From NCBI RefSeq assembly GCF_004135735.1, contig NZ_CP012670.1, forward strand, positions 9,805,501 to 9,869,500: a stretch of 64,000 nt of DNA, in the 5' to 3' direction. The notes under the pieces were generated by a model. The model made no database searches. It saw only the letters and a list, made by a program, of their open reading frames with translations, and was not told the DNA's origin. The translations under genes and the position numbers were made by a program. This document shows positions 43,793 to 53,043 of this stretch, piece after piece (the stretch's first letter is position 1; each line of letters starts with the position of its first letter). This stretch comes from Sorangium cellulosum. Lineage in GTDB: Bacteria > Myxococcota_A > Polyangia > Polyangiales > Polyangiaceae.

Positions 43793-45862
43793 ATGAACCG
43801 GCCTGCGGATACGCCGCCTCAGCGCATCCTCATCGTGGACGACAGCCCCGCCTACTTGCACCGGGTCGCGGAGGCGATGCGCGGCGAGGGCTATGTCCCC
43901 GTGCTCGCGCACTCGGGCGAGGAGGCGCTCGCGCGCCTCATGGGCGCGCGCGTCGACGGCATCCTGCTCGACATGGTGATGCCGGGCCTCTCCGGTCCGG
44001 CCACCTGTCTCCGCATCAAGGCCAACGCCGTGTGGCGCTCCATCCCGCTCGTGATGCTCACCGGCCGCGACGATCACCAGGCGATCGTCGACGCCCTCTC
44101 GGCCGGGGCCGACGATTTCGTCACGAAGTCGGGTGAGCTCACGGTGCTCAAGGCGCGCCTGCGCGCCCAGCTCCGCCGCAAGCACCACGAGGACGAGAAC
44201 CGGAGGATGCGCGAGCTGCTCCTGCGCCGCGAGATGGAGGCGGCCGAGGCGCGGGCCGACAGGCGCCTCCGGCAGAGCGAGGAGCGGTTTCGCCTGCTCG
44301 TGGAGGGCGTCCAGGACTACGCCATCGTCATGCTCGACCCCGAGGGCCGCATCGAGAGCTGGAACCCGGGCGCCGAGCGCATCAACGGCTACCGGGCCGA
44401 CGAGGTCATCGGCCGTCATTGCTCGATCCTCTGCACGATCGAGGACATCGAGCTCGGCCGCCCCGCCGCGGAGCTCAAGGCGACCGTCGAGACCGGCCGA
44501 TCGGTCCAGGAGGGCTACCGCGTCCGCAAGGACGGCAGGCGCTACTGGGCGAACGAGGTCATCAGCGTGCTGCTCGACGAGTCCGGGCGCCTGCGCGGCT
44601 TCGCGAAGGTCACCCGGGACGTGACGGAGCGCCGCCGCGTCCACGAGGCGCAGCGCATCCTCGTCTCGGCCGGGCAGATCCTCGGCGAGTCGCTGGACTT
44701 CGAGGAGACGCTGCGGCGCGTGGTCCGCGTCGCCCTCCCCGACTTCGCCTCGATCTGCGTGCTCCTCTTGCAGGACGAGTCCGGCGCGATCGAGCGGCAG
44801 GTGACCGCCCACGCGCACCCGTCGATGGCGGCCGCGACCGAGCTGCTCGGCAGGATCACGGCCGACTGCGCCGGGCGCGGGATCGGCAAGGTCCTGCGCA
44901 CGGCGCAGCCGGAGATCATCCCGAGGGTGACCGACTCGTTCGTGCGCGCGATCGCCCTCGACGAGGCGCACTACGAGGCGCTGCGCGCGCTCGCGCTCGC
45001 CTCGCACCTCACGGTCCCGCTCGTCGCGCGCGGCCGGACGCTGGGCACGCTCTCGTTCGCCTCGACGCACCGGCGCTACGACGCGGCCGATCTCGACCTG
45101 GCGCAGGATCTCGCGCGCCGCGCGGCGCTGGCCGTCGACAACGCCCGGCTCTACCGCGAGGCGCAGCTCGCGGTGCGCGCGCGCGACGAGTTCTTGACGA
45201 TCGCCTCCCACGAGCTGCGCACCCCGCTCACGCCCATGCAGCTCCAGATCGACGGCCTGCTGCGCGCGGGCAAGCGCGGCGGGCTCACGGCCGAGCGCGC
45301 GATGCCCCGGCTCGAGATGATCCGGCGCCAGGTCGAGCGGCTCGCGCGCCTCATCTCGAACCTGCTCGACATCTCGCGCATCTCCGCGGGGCGCCTGCAG
45401 ATCGAGCTCGAGGACGTCGATCTCACGGCCACGGTGAACGGGGCGCTGGAGCGCTTCCGCGAGGAGCTCTGCGCGGCGGGCTGCTCCGTCTACCTCTCGG
45501 CGCCCGCCTCGGTCACCGGCCGGTGGGATCGGCTGAGGCTCGATCAGATCGTCACGAACCTCCTCTCGAACGCCGTCAAGTACGGGGCCGGGAGGCCCAT
45601 CGACGTCGGGGTGGAGGATCTCGGGGACCGCGCCCGGCTGACGGTGCGCGATCGGGGCATCGGCATCGCGCCGGACCAGCAGGCCCGCATCTTCGAGCGG
45701 TTCGAGCGCGCCGTCTCCAGCGAGAACTACAGCGGCTTCGGCATGGGGCTGTGGATCGTGCGCCAGATCGCCGACGCGCTCGGGGCGACGATCGCGGTCG
45801 ACAGCAAGCAGGGCGAGGGCGCGGTCTTCACGGTCGAGCTGCCCAAGGTGCCGCGGGACTAG
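43793..45862 (+). CDS. Hybrid sensor kinase REC-PAS-GAF-HisKA-HATPase
   Basis: A 689-residue cytosolic histidine kinase. Receiver at residues 1-125 with Asp60 (GILLDMVMPG); coiled linker; PAS about 160-285 (FRLLVEGVQDYAIVMLDPEGRIESWNPGAERINGY, with FAKVTRDVTER end); GAF about 290-450; HisKA with phospho-acceptor His in SHELRTPL near 475; HATPase with NLLSNAVKYG, DRGIGIAPDQ and GMGLWIV. There is no membrane segment, so the input arrives through the N-terminal receiver, PAS or GAF. An N-terminal receiver means another kinase may phosphorylate it. No cognate regulator is adjacent; the orphan regulators at 33361 and 34346 are candidates. Confidence 0.93.
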   Translation: MNRPADTPPQRILIVDDSPAYLHRVAEAMRGEGYVPVLAHSGEEALARLMGARVDGILLDMVMPGLSGPATCLRIKANAVWRSIPLVMLTGRDDHQAIVDALSAGADDFVTKSGELTVLKARLRAQLRRKHHEDENRRMRELLLRREMEAAEARADRRLRQSEERFRLLVEGVQDYAIVMLDPEGRIESWNPGAERINGYRADEVIGRHCSILCTIEDIELGRPAAELKATVETGRSVQEGYRVRKDGRRYWANEVISVLLDESGRLRGFAKVTRDVTERRRVHEAQRILVSAGQILGESLDFEETLRRVVRVALPDFASICVLLLQDESGAIERQVTAHAHPSMAAATELLGRITADCAGRGIGKVLRTAQPEIIPRVTDSFVRAIALDEAHYEALRALALASHLTVPLVARGRTLGTLSFASTHRRYDAADLDLAQDLARRAALAVDNARLYREAQLAVRARDEFLTIASHELRTPLTPMQLQIDGLLRAGKRGGLTAERAMPRLEMIRRQVERLARLISNLLDISRISAGRLQIELEDVDLTATVNGALERFREELCAAGCSVYLSAPASVTGRWDRLRLDQIVTNLLSNAVKYGAGRPIDVGVEDLGDRARLTVRDRGIGIAPDQQARIFERFERAVSSENYSGFGMGLWIVRQIADALGATIAVDSKQGEGAVFTVELPKVPRD

Positions 45863-45894
45863 GGCGGTCCTCGGCCGGGCCTTTTGCGCCCTAG
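45859..45894. terminator. Hairpin shared by two convergent stop codons
   Basis: CTAGGGCG (45859-45866) and CGCCCTAG (45887-45894) form an eight-base stem. Each arm contains the TAG stop of one convergent gene (kinase on +, M17-like on -). The loop carries CTTTT. It could act as a bidirectional terminator. Confidence 0.5.
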
Positions 45895-46412
45895 ATCACG
45901 CGCCGCACGCGCCGGCGCTGCTCGATCATGTGCTGGGTGATCTGCTGCCTGCCCTCGGCGCGCTCCACCAGCGTCCAGACGTTGTCGCCGCGATCCCTGC
46001 CCGCGCAGTCGAGGAGCGCGTCGGCCGCCTGCTCGGCGGGGATCAGCCCGTCGTGCCGCCCCGGGAGCTCCACCACCGCGACGCGGGTGCAGAGCCCGGC
46101 CATGGTCGCGAGCATCTTTCGCACCACGTCGCGGAAGACCGCCTCGTCGAACGCGTCGCGCCGGCCGGCGCCGAACAGGACGAGCTTGTCGAAGGCCATG
46201 CGCGGCTTGCACGGGATCATGACCACCTCGCCGAGCTCGCCCGTGATGAGGCCCTGCCGCCGGCGATCCGAGATGCGGCCGCCGAGCCGCCAGTCGCAGA
46301 GGCCGGCCACGCCGTGGGCGGGCAGCGCGTCGGCGAACAGGGCGCACGCGAGCACCTCGGAGTCGAGCTCGTCGAGGCTCTGCAGATCGGGGGAGATGAA
46401 CCGGAGCTCCAC
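45891..46412 (-). CDS. Stand-alone leucyl-aminopeptidase N-terminal (M17_N) domain
   Basis: A 173-residue protein resembling only the N-terminal macro-like domain of M17 leucyl aminopeptidases (LRFISPDLQSLDELDSEVLAC, ... FDKLVLFGAGRRDAFDEAVFR, ... VAVVELPGRH). The catalytic zinc domain is missing; the protein ends soon after with QQITQHMIEQRRRVRRVI. In M17 enzymes this domain can bind DNA (PepA) or regulate the hexamer. It starts at a GTG five bases after the ThDP-enzyme stop, so it is cotranscribed. No Shine-Dalgarno was seen; reinitiation is likely. Function unknown. Confidence 0.65.
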   Translation of the reverse strand: MELRFISPDLQSLDELDSEVLACALFADALPAHGVAGLCDWRLGGRISDRRRQGLITGELGEVVMIPCKPRMAFDKLVLFGAGRRDAFDEAVFRDVVRKMLATMAGLCTRVAVVELPGRHDGLIPAEQAADALLDCAGRDRGDNVWTLVERAEGRQQITQHMIEQRRRVRRVI

Positions 46413-46417
46413 GGGGA

Positions 46418-48040
<1,623 letters not shown>

Positions 48041-49018
48041 GGGAGGGGCATATACCATCTGCGGCCCAGCGTCCGTCCGGCAAGCAGATCGTTGGAAAGT
48101 AAAATGTTTTTCCTAACCATCCGTCTTCCCACGCGCCGCGCCGGGGGTCCGGGGCACCGGCGTCGGTCGCCGGCCTCGCCTGCCCGGCGGCGGAGCCGGG
48201 CTGCCGGAGGCCACGGGCGCTGGCTTCGCCTGCCTGGCGCGGGGCCGGACCGTCGCGGTCAGGCGGTCGGCGGGTTCGACCGCAGCAGAGCGCGCCGGCG
48301 CCGCCGACGCCCCCTTCCCGGGATCGCTTCCCAGCGACGCCGGCGGTCGAGAGCGGGGCAGCGGGTGAGCCGGTGTCGTGCGCGAGTCTCCGTGAGGGAC
48401 ATGACCCGAGCGGGATCATCGATGAAATCTACAGACACACCGTGTCATGGCGGTGACACACGATCTTCACGACGTGTGCACGCCAACGCCTTTGCGGCGC
48501 TCCTCGCTCGACGATCGCGGAGCCTTTCGAGCCACTCGGACGATCTCGCAAGCCCTGCGCGTGAAGGCGATCCATCCTGTGGGGTGCTCTCGCGGGCGCC
48601 GGTCTCACAGCCTACGTCCCGAGCGGCGCACGCCCCGCGCGCGCTCGGCTCGGCCACCTGGACGCGCTCAACGTCGGTGCCACCGCGCGACGTTCACCGG
48701 CGCACACCGGGCCCGGCTCCGCCTACGGCAAATCATTACATTGATACGCGATCGACAGAGGGCTCATGCGCCCCTGTCTTGCCGGGAGGGGTCGACTCGT
48801 GGAGCCGGCCGCGCGCTGCCGCCGTGCGCTGGAGTGCGCTGGAGCCCTTCGTTTCGCAGCCTTCATTTCAAATATCCTGCTCTCACAGAACGTTGCCCAA
48901 TACACCAAAAAGACGCGCGACTGCTTACATGAGCTGGCGAACCGGTGGTTTTCTATTTCGGGAAAGCTCTGTATCGGTTATGCGGATTAAGAGGACGCGC
49001 AATCGCGCTTCGCTGGAG
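48041..49018. other. Large intergenic region
   Basis: About 980 bases without a credible gene. 48100-48400 is GC-rich with Arg/Pro composition in all frames. From about 48725 the sequence is distinctly AT-richer (AAATCATTACATTGATACGC, then CATTTCAAATATCCTG and AAATATCC/AATACACCAAAAAGA), ending at the promoter of the next gene. No RNA gene fold was recognised. It may hold a regulatory RNA or relics of acquired DNA. Confidence 0.4.
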
Positions 49019-49024
49019 TAGCAT
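49019..49024 (+). promoter_or_regulatory. -10 element TAGCAT, leaderless type
   Basis: TAGCAT, six bases, then ATG at 49031; no ribosome site. Same arrangement as at 32601. Confidence 0.45.
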
Positions 49025-49030
49025 CTTCCT

Positions 49031-49378
49031 ATGTCGGAGCCGCCCAGTGGCAGTCAGTTGATTCGGATTCCGGTCGTGCTGGCGCTCGACTGCAGCCCCG
49101 GTTTTCTGGCCCGCTGCCGCAGGGTGGCGGCGCGGGGTCGCTTCCTCGTCCGGTCCTGTGAGGCGGCGTCCGCGTGGGGGGTGGCCGTCCGCCTGCGCCC
49201 GCTGGCGATCGTCCTGCCGAGCCACCTGCACGACCGCGCGCCGCGCACGTTCGAGGTCCTGGCGGAGGACGCGGGGGCGCGCCTCGTCGTGGTGGAGTCG
49301 GAGCAGCTTCCGTCCGGCGAGCTGGAGGGGCACATCACCCACGCCATCGGCGAGGCGGCCCGCGCCCGGGGCGCCTAG
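49031..49378 (+). CDS. Small receiver-like protein lacking the phosphorylation site
   Basis: A 115-residue protein of unknown function. Strand-helix alternation (IPVVLALDCSPGFLARC, RFLVRSCEAASAWGVAV, PLAIVLPSHLHD, ARLVVVESEQLP, ITHAIGEAARARG) resembles a CheY-like fold. The position of the phospho-Asp is taken by Pro/Ser in VLPSHL, and the acidic pocket is LDC rather than DD, so it would be a pseudo-receiver. The start is supported by TAGCAT six bases upstream. Could also be an unrelated alpha/beta protein. Confidence 0.6.
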   Translation: MSEPPSGSQLIRIPVVLALDCSPGFLARCRRVAARGRFLVRSCEAASAWGVAVRLRPLAIVLPSHLHDRAPRTFEVLAEDAGARLVVVESEQLPSGELEGHITHAIGEAARARGA

Positions 49379-49535
49379 CGCCGCGTCGCCCGGGCTCGGA
49401 GCTGGCATGAGAAGAGCTCCTCGCCGGCCGGGGCCTACCGTGGGTCCGGGGCCCACCGTGGGCGTGAAGAGCGCTGACCGTGGGTATGAAGAGGGCTAGA
49501 GCGGTTCCCCCCCGCTTCTGGTACAGCGCCGCAGA

Positions 49536-49656
49536 GCGGCGGTCTCCCGCACAGGAGACGGGTCCAGATCGGCGTTTTCGTCGCGGAAGCGCACTCCTGT
49601 GCGCTGAGCACCGAAAACGTCGAGATGGGCCCGTATCCGAAGCGGGGGACCGCCGC
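49536..49656. repeat. 120-bp imperfect palindromic element
   Basis: The left arm (GCGGCGGTCTCCCGC ... ACGGGTCC ... GGCGTTTTCG, 49536-49580) pairs with the right arm (CCGAAAACGTC ... GGGCCCGT ... GCGGGGGACCGCCGC, 49611-49656). The apex is a perfect AGCGCAC-TCCT-GTGCGCT hairpin at 49588-49605. Mismatches are spread along the arms, as in REPIN or MITE-like elements. The right end abuts the stop codon of the PLP-enzyme gene, so it may also serve as its terminator. Confidence 0.75.
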
Positions 49657-49657
49657 G

Positions 49658-50854
49658 CTAGAGGAGCGCGGTGAGCGCTTCGGCGAGCCGCTCGTACTGC
49701 GGTCTGTCGTTGTAGATCTGGGCCGAGATCCGGAGCAGCCGGCGCGGCGGCGCGGGCCAGGCGAACACCGGCACCTCGATCCCCCACCGCTCGAGCAGCG
49801 CGTCCTGGAGCGGATCGAGGCGCGGCGGAGAGGACGGCGCGCCGGGGAGCGGCACCGCCGCGAGCGCGCCGATCATCGCGTCGGGGGCCGGCGGCGAGCA
49901 GCCGAGCGCCTCGCACAGGAGATCACGCGCGGCGAGCGCCGTCGCCCGGTTGTGGCCCCGGAGCGCGGGCCAGCCGCCGGGCAGGAGCGCGCCCATGGCG
50001 CGGATCGCCTCGGGGACGCAGAGCAGCGCGCTGGGATCGGCGGTGCCGGTCCAGCCGAACTCGAGCAGGAATCGCGACCTGTCGGTGCGCGGCGAGTTGC
50101 TGCCGTGGCTGATGGCGAGAGGGCGAATCGACGCCTGCCGGTCCCGCCGCACGTGGAGAAACCCCGCGCCCTTCGGCGCGCACATCCATTTGTGGCAGTT
50201 GCCGGTGTAATAGGCCGCGCCGAGCGCGCCGAGGTCGAGCGGGAGCATGCCGGGCGCGTGCGCGCCGTCGACGAGCACGTCCACGCCGCGGCGCGTGAGC
50301 TCGGAGATCAGCGAGGCGACCGGGAACACGAGCCCGGTCGGGCTGGTCACGTGATCGACCAGCACGAGCCGCGTCCGCGGCCCCACGCGGGCGAGCACCG
50401 CCTCGACCACCTGCTCGGGCGCCGCGATCGGGAACGGCACCGGCGCGACCACGACGCGCGCGCCAGCGCGCGCCGCGGCGGCGTCGAGCGCGTTGCGGCT
50501 GGCGTTGTACTCGTGATCGGTGACGCACAGCTCGTCGTCCGGCCCGAGCGAGAGCGACCGGAGCACGGTGTTGACCCCGGCGGTCGCGTTGGGCACGAAC
50601 ACGAGGTCTTCCGGGTCGGCGCCGACGAAGGCGGCGAGCTCGCCCCGCGCCGCGTCGAGCAACGGCTCGAGCTCGCGGACCAAGAAGCGGACGGGCTCGC
50701 GCTCGATCCGGTCCCGGAGCCGCTGCTGCGCCTCGAGCACCGCCCGCGGGCAGGCGCCGAACGAGCCGTGGTTCAGGAAGGTGACGGCCGGGTCGAGCAG
50801 CCAGAGATCGCGCACGGCGCCGGCGCGTGGGTCGGGGAAGGCGTTCGGGCTCAT
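49658..50854 (-). CDS. Class V aminotransferase (isopenicillin-N epimerase-like)
   Basis: PLP-dependent fold-type I enzyme, 398 residues. Internal-aldimine Lys lies in YYTGNCHKWMCAPKGAGFL; the cofactor Asp/His stretch is DVLVDGAHAPGML; TGTADPSALL contacts the phosphate. FLNHGSFGACP at the start is characteristic of the isopenicillin-N epimerase / ergothioneine EgtE-like / cysteine-desulfurase-related group. Without biosynthetic neighbours, the reaction (epimerase, C-S lyase or transaminase) is open. Start MSPNAFPDP chosen over a Met nine residues upstream. An unusual AT-rich region lies about 70 bases upstream. Confidence 0.86.
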   Translation of the reverse strand: MSPNAFPDPRAGAVRDLWLLDPAVTFLNHGSFGACPRAVLEAQQRLRDRIEREPVRFLVRELEPLLDAARGELAAFVGADPEDLVFVPNATAGVNTVLRSLSLGPDDELCVTDHEYNASRNALDAAAARAGARVVVAPVPFPIAAPEQVVEAVLARVGPRTRLVLVDHVTSPTGLVFPVASLISELTRRGVDVLVDGAHAPGMLPLDLGALGAAYYTGNCHKWMCAPKGAGFLHVRRDRQASIRPLAISHGSNSPRTDRSRFLLEFGWTGTADPSALLCVPEAIRAMGALLPGGWPALRGHNRATALAARDLLCEALGCSPPAPDAMIGALAAVPLPGAPSSPPRLDPLQDALLERWGIEVPVFAWPAPPRRLLRISAQIYNDRPQYERLAEALTALL

Positions 50855-50924
50855 GGTGGGGCGCTGGGAGCGCTCGAACAATGTCGCCCGGGCGCGCCCG
50901 TGTGTCGAGGGCAGCGCGATGGAC

Positions 50925-51012
50925 AGTACACGTTGATCAATGTATTCAAAAGATGATCAATATCGATGGATCCATCAACAATGATGGAGTTATTGATGAT
51001 CCATGGAAACCG
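50925..51012. promoter_or_regulatory. AT-rich patch with spaced direct repeats and palindrome
   Basis: A patch of about 90 bases, far more AT-rich than its surroundings. TGATCAAT occurs at 50934 and again at 50954, exactly 20 bases (two helical turns) apart. GATGGATCCATC (50965-50976) is a perfect 12-base palindrome, and related ATGATGGA / TGATGATCCAT words follow. The layout suits an operator or divergent promoter, plausibly for the leftward PLP gene at 50854. Confidence 0.5.
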
Positions 51013-51098
51013 ATCGTGCTGTCCATGATGGACGGCGAATCGAGGGCGAGCGCGCCGCGCAGGGCGCGGGCGCCCCGGGCCTGCACGGTGACGTGCGC

Positions 51099-51207
51099 GC
51101 GCCGCCGCGGGCCGCGGCGCGGGGCCGGGCGCGCGCCGCCGCGGGCCGCGGCGCGGGGCCGGGCGCGCCGCCGCGGGCCGCGGCGCGGGGCCGGGCGCGC
51201 CGCCGCG
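51099..51207. repeat. 32-bp GC-only tandem repeat, 3.3 units
   Basis: A 32-base unit starting GCGCCGCCGCGGGCCGCGGC occurs at 51099, 51133 and 51165 with a partial copy at 51197; a two-base insertion separates units one and two. It contains no A or T. The 50855-51359 gap otherwise shows only the AT-rich patch. Confidence 0.85.
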
Positions 51208-51359
51208 ATCGGTCGCTTCCGTTGAGCGCGCGACCGCGCGTCACCGTCGATGGTGGCGATGGCAGGAGATCGGAGCTCGCCCTCTCTGCGAGATCCCGAG
51301 ATAGGTCCGCGGTCCAGGCGCCGAGCTCGGCGCCGGATTGCCCTGAGCGGGCCGCCCCG

Positions 51360-51812
51360 TCAGCGGGACGCCGGCCGCTCGCGCACGACGAGCACCGACC
51401 GCTTCGTGTGGTTCACGACCCGCGCCGCGGTCGTCCCGAGCAGCTTGTCGATGCCCGAGTAGCCGTGCGAGCCGATCACGATGAGATCCGCGTCCTCCTC
51501 CTCGGCCGTCCGGCAGATGACCTCCCACGCGACCCCGACGTGGATCACGATCTTCGCGATCAGCCCGGGGGGCGCCTCGCGCGCCAGATGCTCCAGCTCC
51601 TCCCGGTCGTTGCGCTCCAGGATCTCGGGGACGCGGGCGGGCGACTCGTTCAGCGCCTCGGCGGGGATGCTGTGATGGAGCCCGATCCCGCGGACCAGCA
51701 CGAGCGTTCCGCCGAGCTTCTGCGCGAGATCCACGCCCTCCGCGAGGACGTGAGCCGCCCTGGGAGAGCTGTCGAGTGCAACGAGGAGGGTCCGGGGCTG
51801 CTTGAGGCTCAT
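51360..51812 (-). CDS. Universal stress protein UspA, ATP-binding type
   Basis: A single-domain USP of 150 residues. VALDSSPRAAHVL at the start and the ATP loop GSHGYSGIDKLLGTTAARVVNHTKRSVLVV (GxxGx9GS/T-like) at the end are intact. Expected to bind ATP as a dimer in the cytosol under stress. AAAGG precedes the ATG. Alone on its strand, with no operon partner. Confidence 0.92.
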   Translation of the reverse strand: MSLKQPRTLLVALDSSPRAAHVLAEGVDLAQKLGGTLVLVRGIGLHHSIPAEALNESPARVPEILERNDREELEHLAREAPPGLIAKIVIHVGVAWEVICRTAEEEDADLIVIGSHGYSGIDKLLGTTAARVVNHTKRSVLVVRERPASR

Positions 51813-52014
51813 GGCGTCCGCCTTTCGTGCGGTGGCTCCGCGGAGTTTCTTTAGCCGACTCCGCGCCGCGCGCGCAGCACGTCGCGCAGGGGAGCAACGC
51901 TCACCCGGCCCGCCGGCCCGGGCGGCCGCGCCGGCCCCCGCTGCGCCCGGCACGTCCCCCCGGGTGGGAGATGGCCTCGTTTGGGGGGCCCACCTCCGGG
52001 TGCGTCCGGCGCGC

Positions 52015-53043
52015 TCAGGCGCGGATCGGCACGCCGTGGCCGCGATCGTCCGTGAGGATCTCGAACGCCGCGCGCCGCGCCGTCGTCAGGGTCACGACCT
52101 CGACCTCACGGCCCAGGTTCTTCCGCCGCAGCGTCACGCTGCACGCCGCGATCTTCGTGTTCAGGCAGTGCTTCACGCCGCCGGGCGGGTTCCTGTACGC
52201 GAGCCCCACGAAATCCTCGGGGTGCGCGGAGATCCGCCCCTCGACGCTCACCCGGTCGGTCTCGGACCGGAAGCGCCAGGTGAAGTAGTCGAACGAGGCG
52301 TCCGCGCGCACCGCCCTGCCCAGCGAGCTCAGCGCGATCTCCTCGCCCTGGTGCCGCAGGACCAGCGGCGTCATCCGCGGCGTCCAGAGCGGCCCGATCT
52401 TCAGGCGGGCCGTCGCAACCTCCAGGAAGCTGTCCGGATGGCCGTCGAACCCGGCGACTTGCCCCCAGGCGTAGAGGTCGGTGTGCTTCGTCCCCCAGTT
52501 GTGGTTCTGGCTGCCCACCCAGCCCGAGACGTCCACGTCCTGCCCGAAGGCCCGCAGGACGCCGCGGTAGACGCAGAGCGGCGCGCCGACCAGGCTCTTC
52601 GCCTTCGGCAAGGGGGCGTCGTAGAGCGCCGCCGGGAACAGCAGGAGCGGCTCCCCGCCGCCCCCGAACGAGAGATCCCAGGAGACGGCCCCCTCCCCCT
52701 CGCCCGCCGCGCCCGTGAGCCTGCCAGGGCCCAGGCGGGCGTCATCGACGGTCACCGCGAAGGCGCCCCGGTCGAAGTCGCAGCGCCCGGCGAACGGGAC
52801 CTCGCGCTTGGCGACCGCGTGGCGCCCCGACTCGCCGTCGAAGTAGACGGCCCAGAGCTCGCCCTCCGCGGCCTCGGGCCGCCCCGCCGGGCTGAAGAGC
52901 GTGTACCGGATCCAGAAGGCGAGCGGTCGGCTCGGGTGGTTCGCGCGCTGGAAGAAGCTCTCGTAGAAGCCGCCCCGCTGCCCGGGCCGGAAGCGCGCGT
53001 GGTTCGCCCGCCGCCGGACCGCCTGCTCCCGCGCGCCCCTCAC
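52015..53043 (-). CDS. Lipocalin / CrtC-like beta-barrel protein
   Basis: A 342-residue protein with the feel of carotenoid 1,2-hydratase / tocopherol-cyclase-like double lipocalin folds: GGFYESFFQRANHPSRPLAF at the start, SGWVGSQNHNWGTKHTDLYA in the middle, FLEVATARLKIGPLW, and a C-terminal VEGRISAHPEDFVGLAY. Conserved His, Asn and Trp in the central loop could line a ligand pocket. No signal peptide. It begins at a GTG overlapping the histidine-kinase stop (GTGA). Lipid or isoprenoid binding or hydration is inferred, not certain. Confidence 0.65.
   Translation of the reverse strand: MRGAREQAVRRRANHARFRPGQRGGFYESFFQRANHPSRPLAFWIRYTLFSPAGRPEAAEGELWAVYFDGESGRHAVAKREVPFAGRCDFDRGAFAVTVDDARLGPGRLTGAAGEGEGAVSWDLSFGGGGEPLLLFPAALYDAPLPKAKSLVGAPLCVYRGVLRAFGQDVDVSGWVGSQNHNWGTKHTDLYAWGQVAGFDGHPDSFLEVATARLKIGPLWTPRMTPLVLRHQGEEIALSSLGRAVRADASFDYFTWRFRSETDRVSVEGRISAHPEDFVGLAYRNPPGGVKHCLNTKIAACSVTLRRKNLGREVEVVTLTTARRAAFEILTDDRGHGVPIRA

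Noticed and set aside
48041..49018. Structured RNA or riboswitch in the large gap
   Set aside because: No conserved fold or paired helices of note were found; only a composition shift.
51003..51854. Long + strand frame through the GC-only repeat and antisense to uspA
   Set aside because: Made of repeat-derived Arg/Gly/Ala and the antisense of a clear UspA gene.
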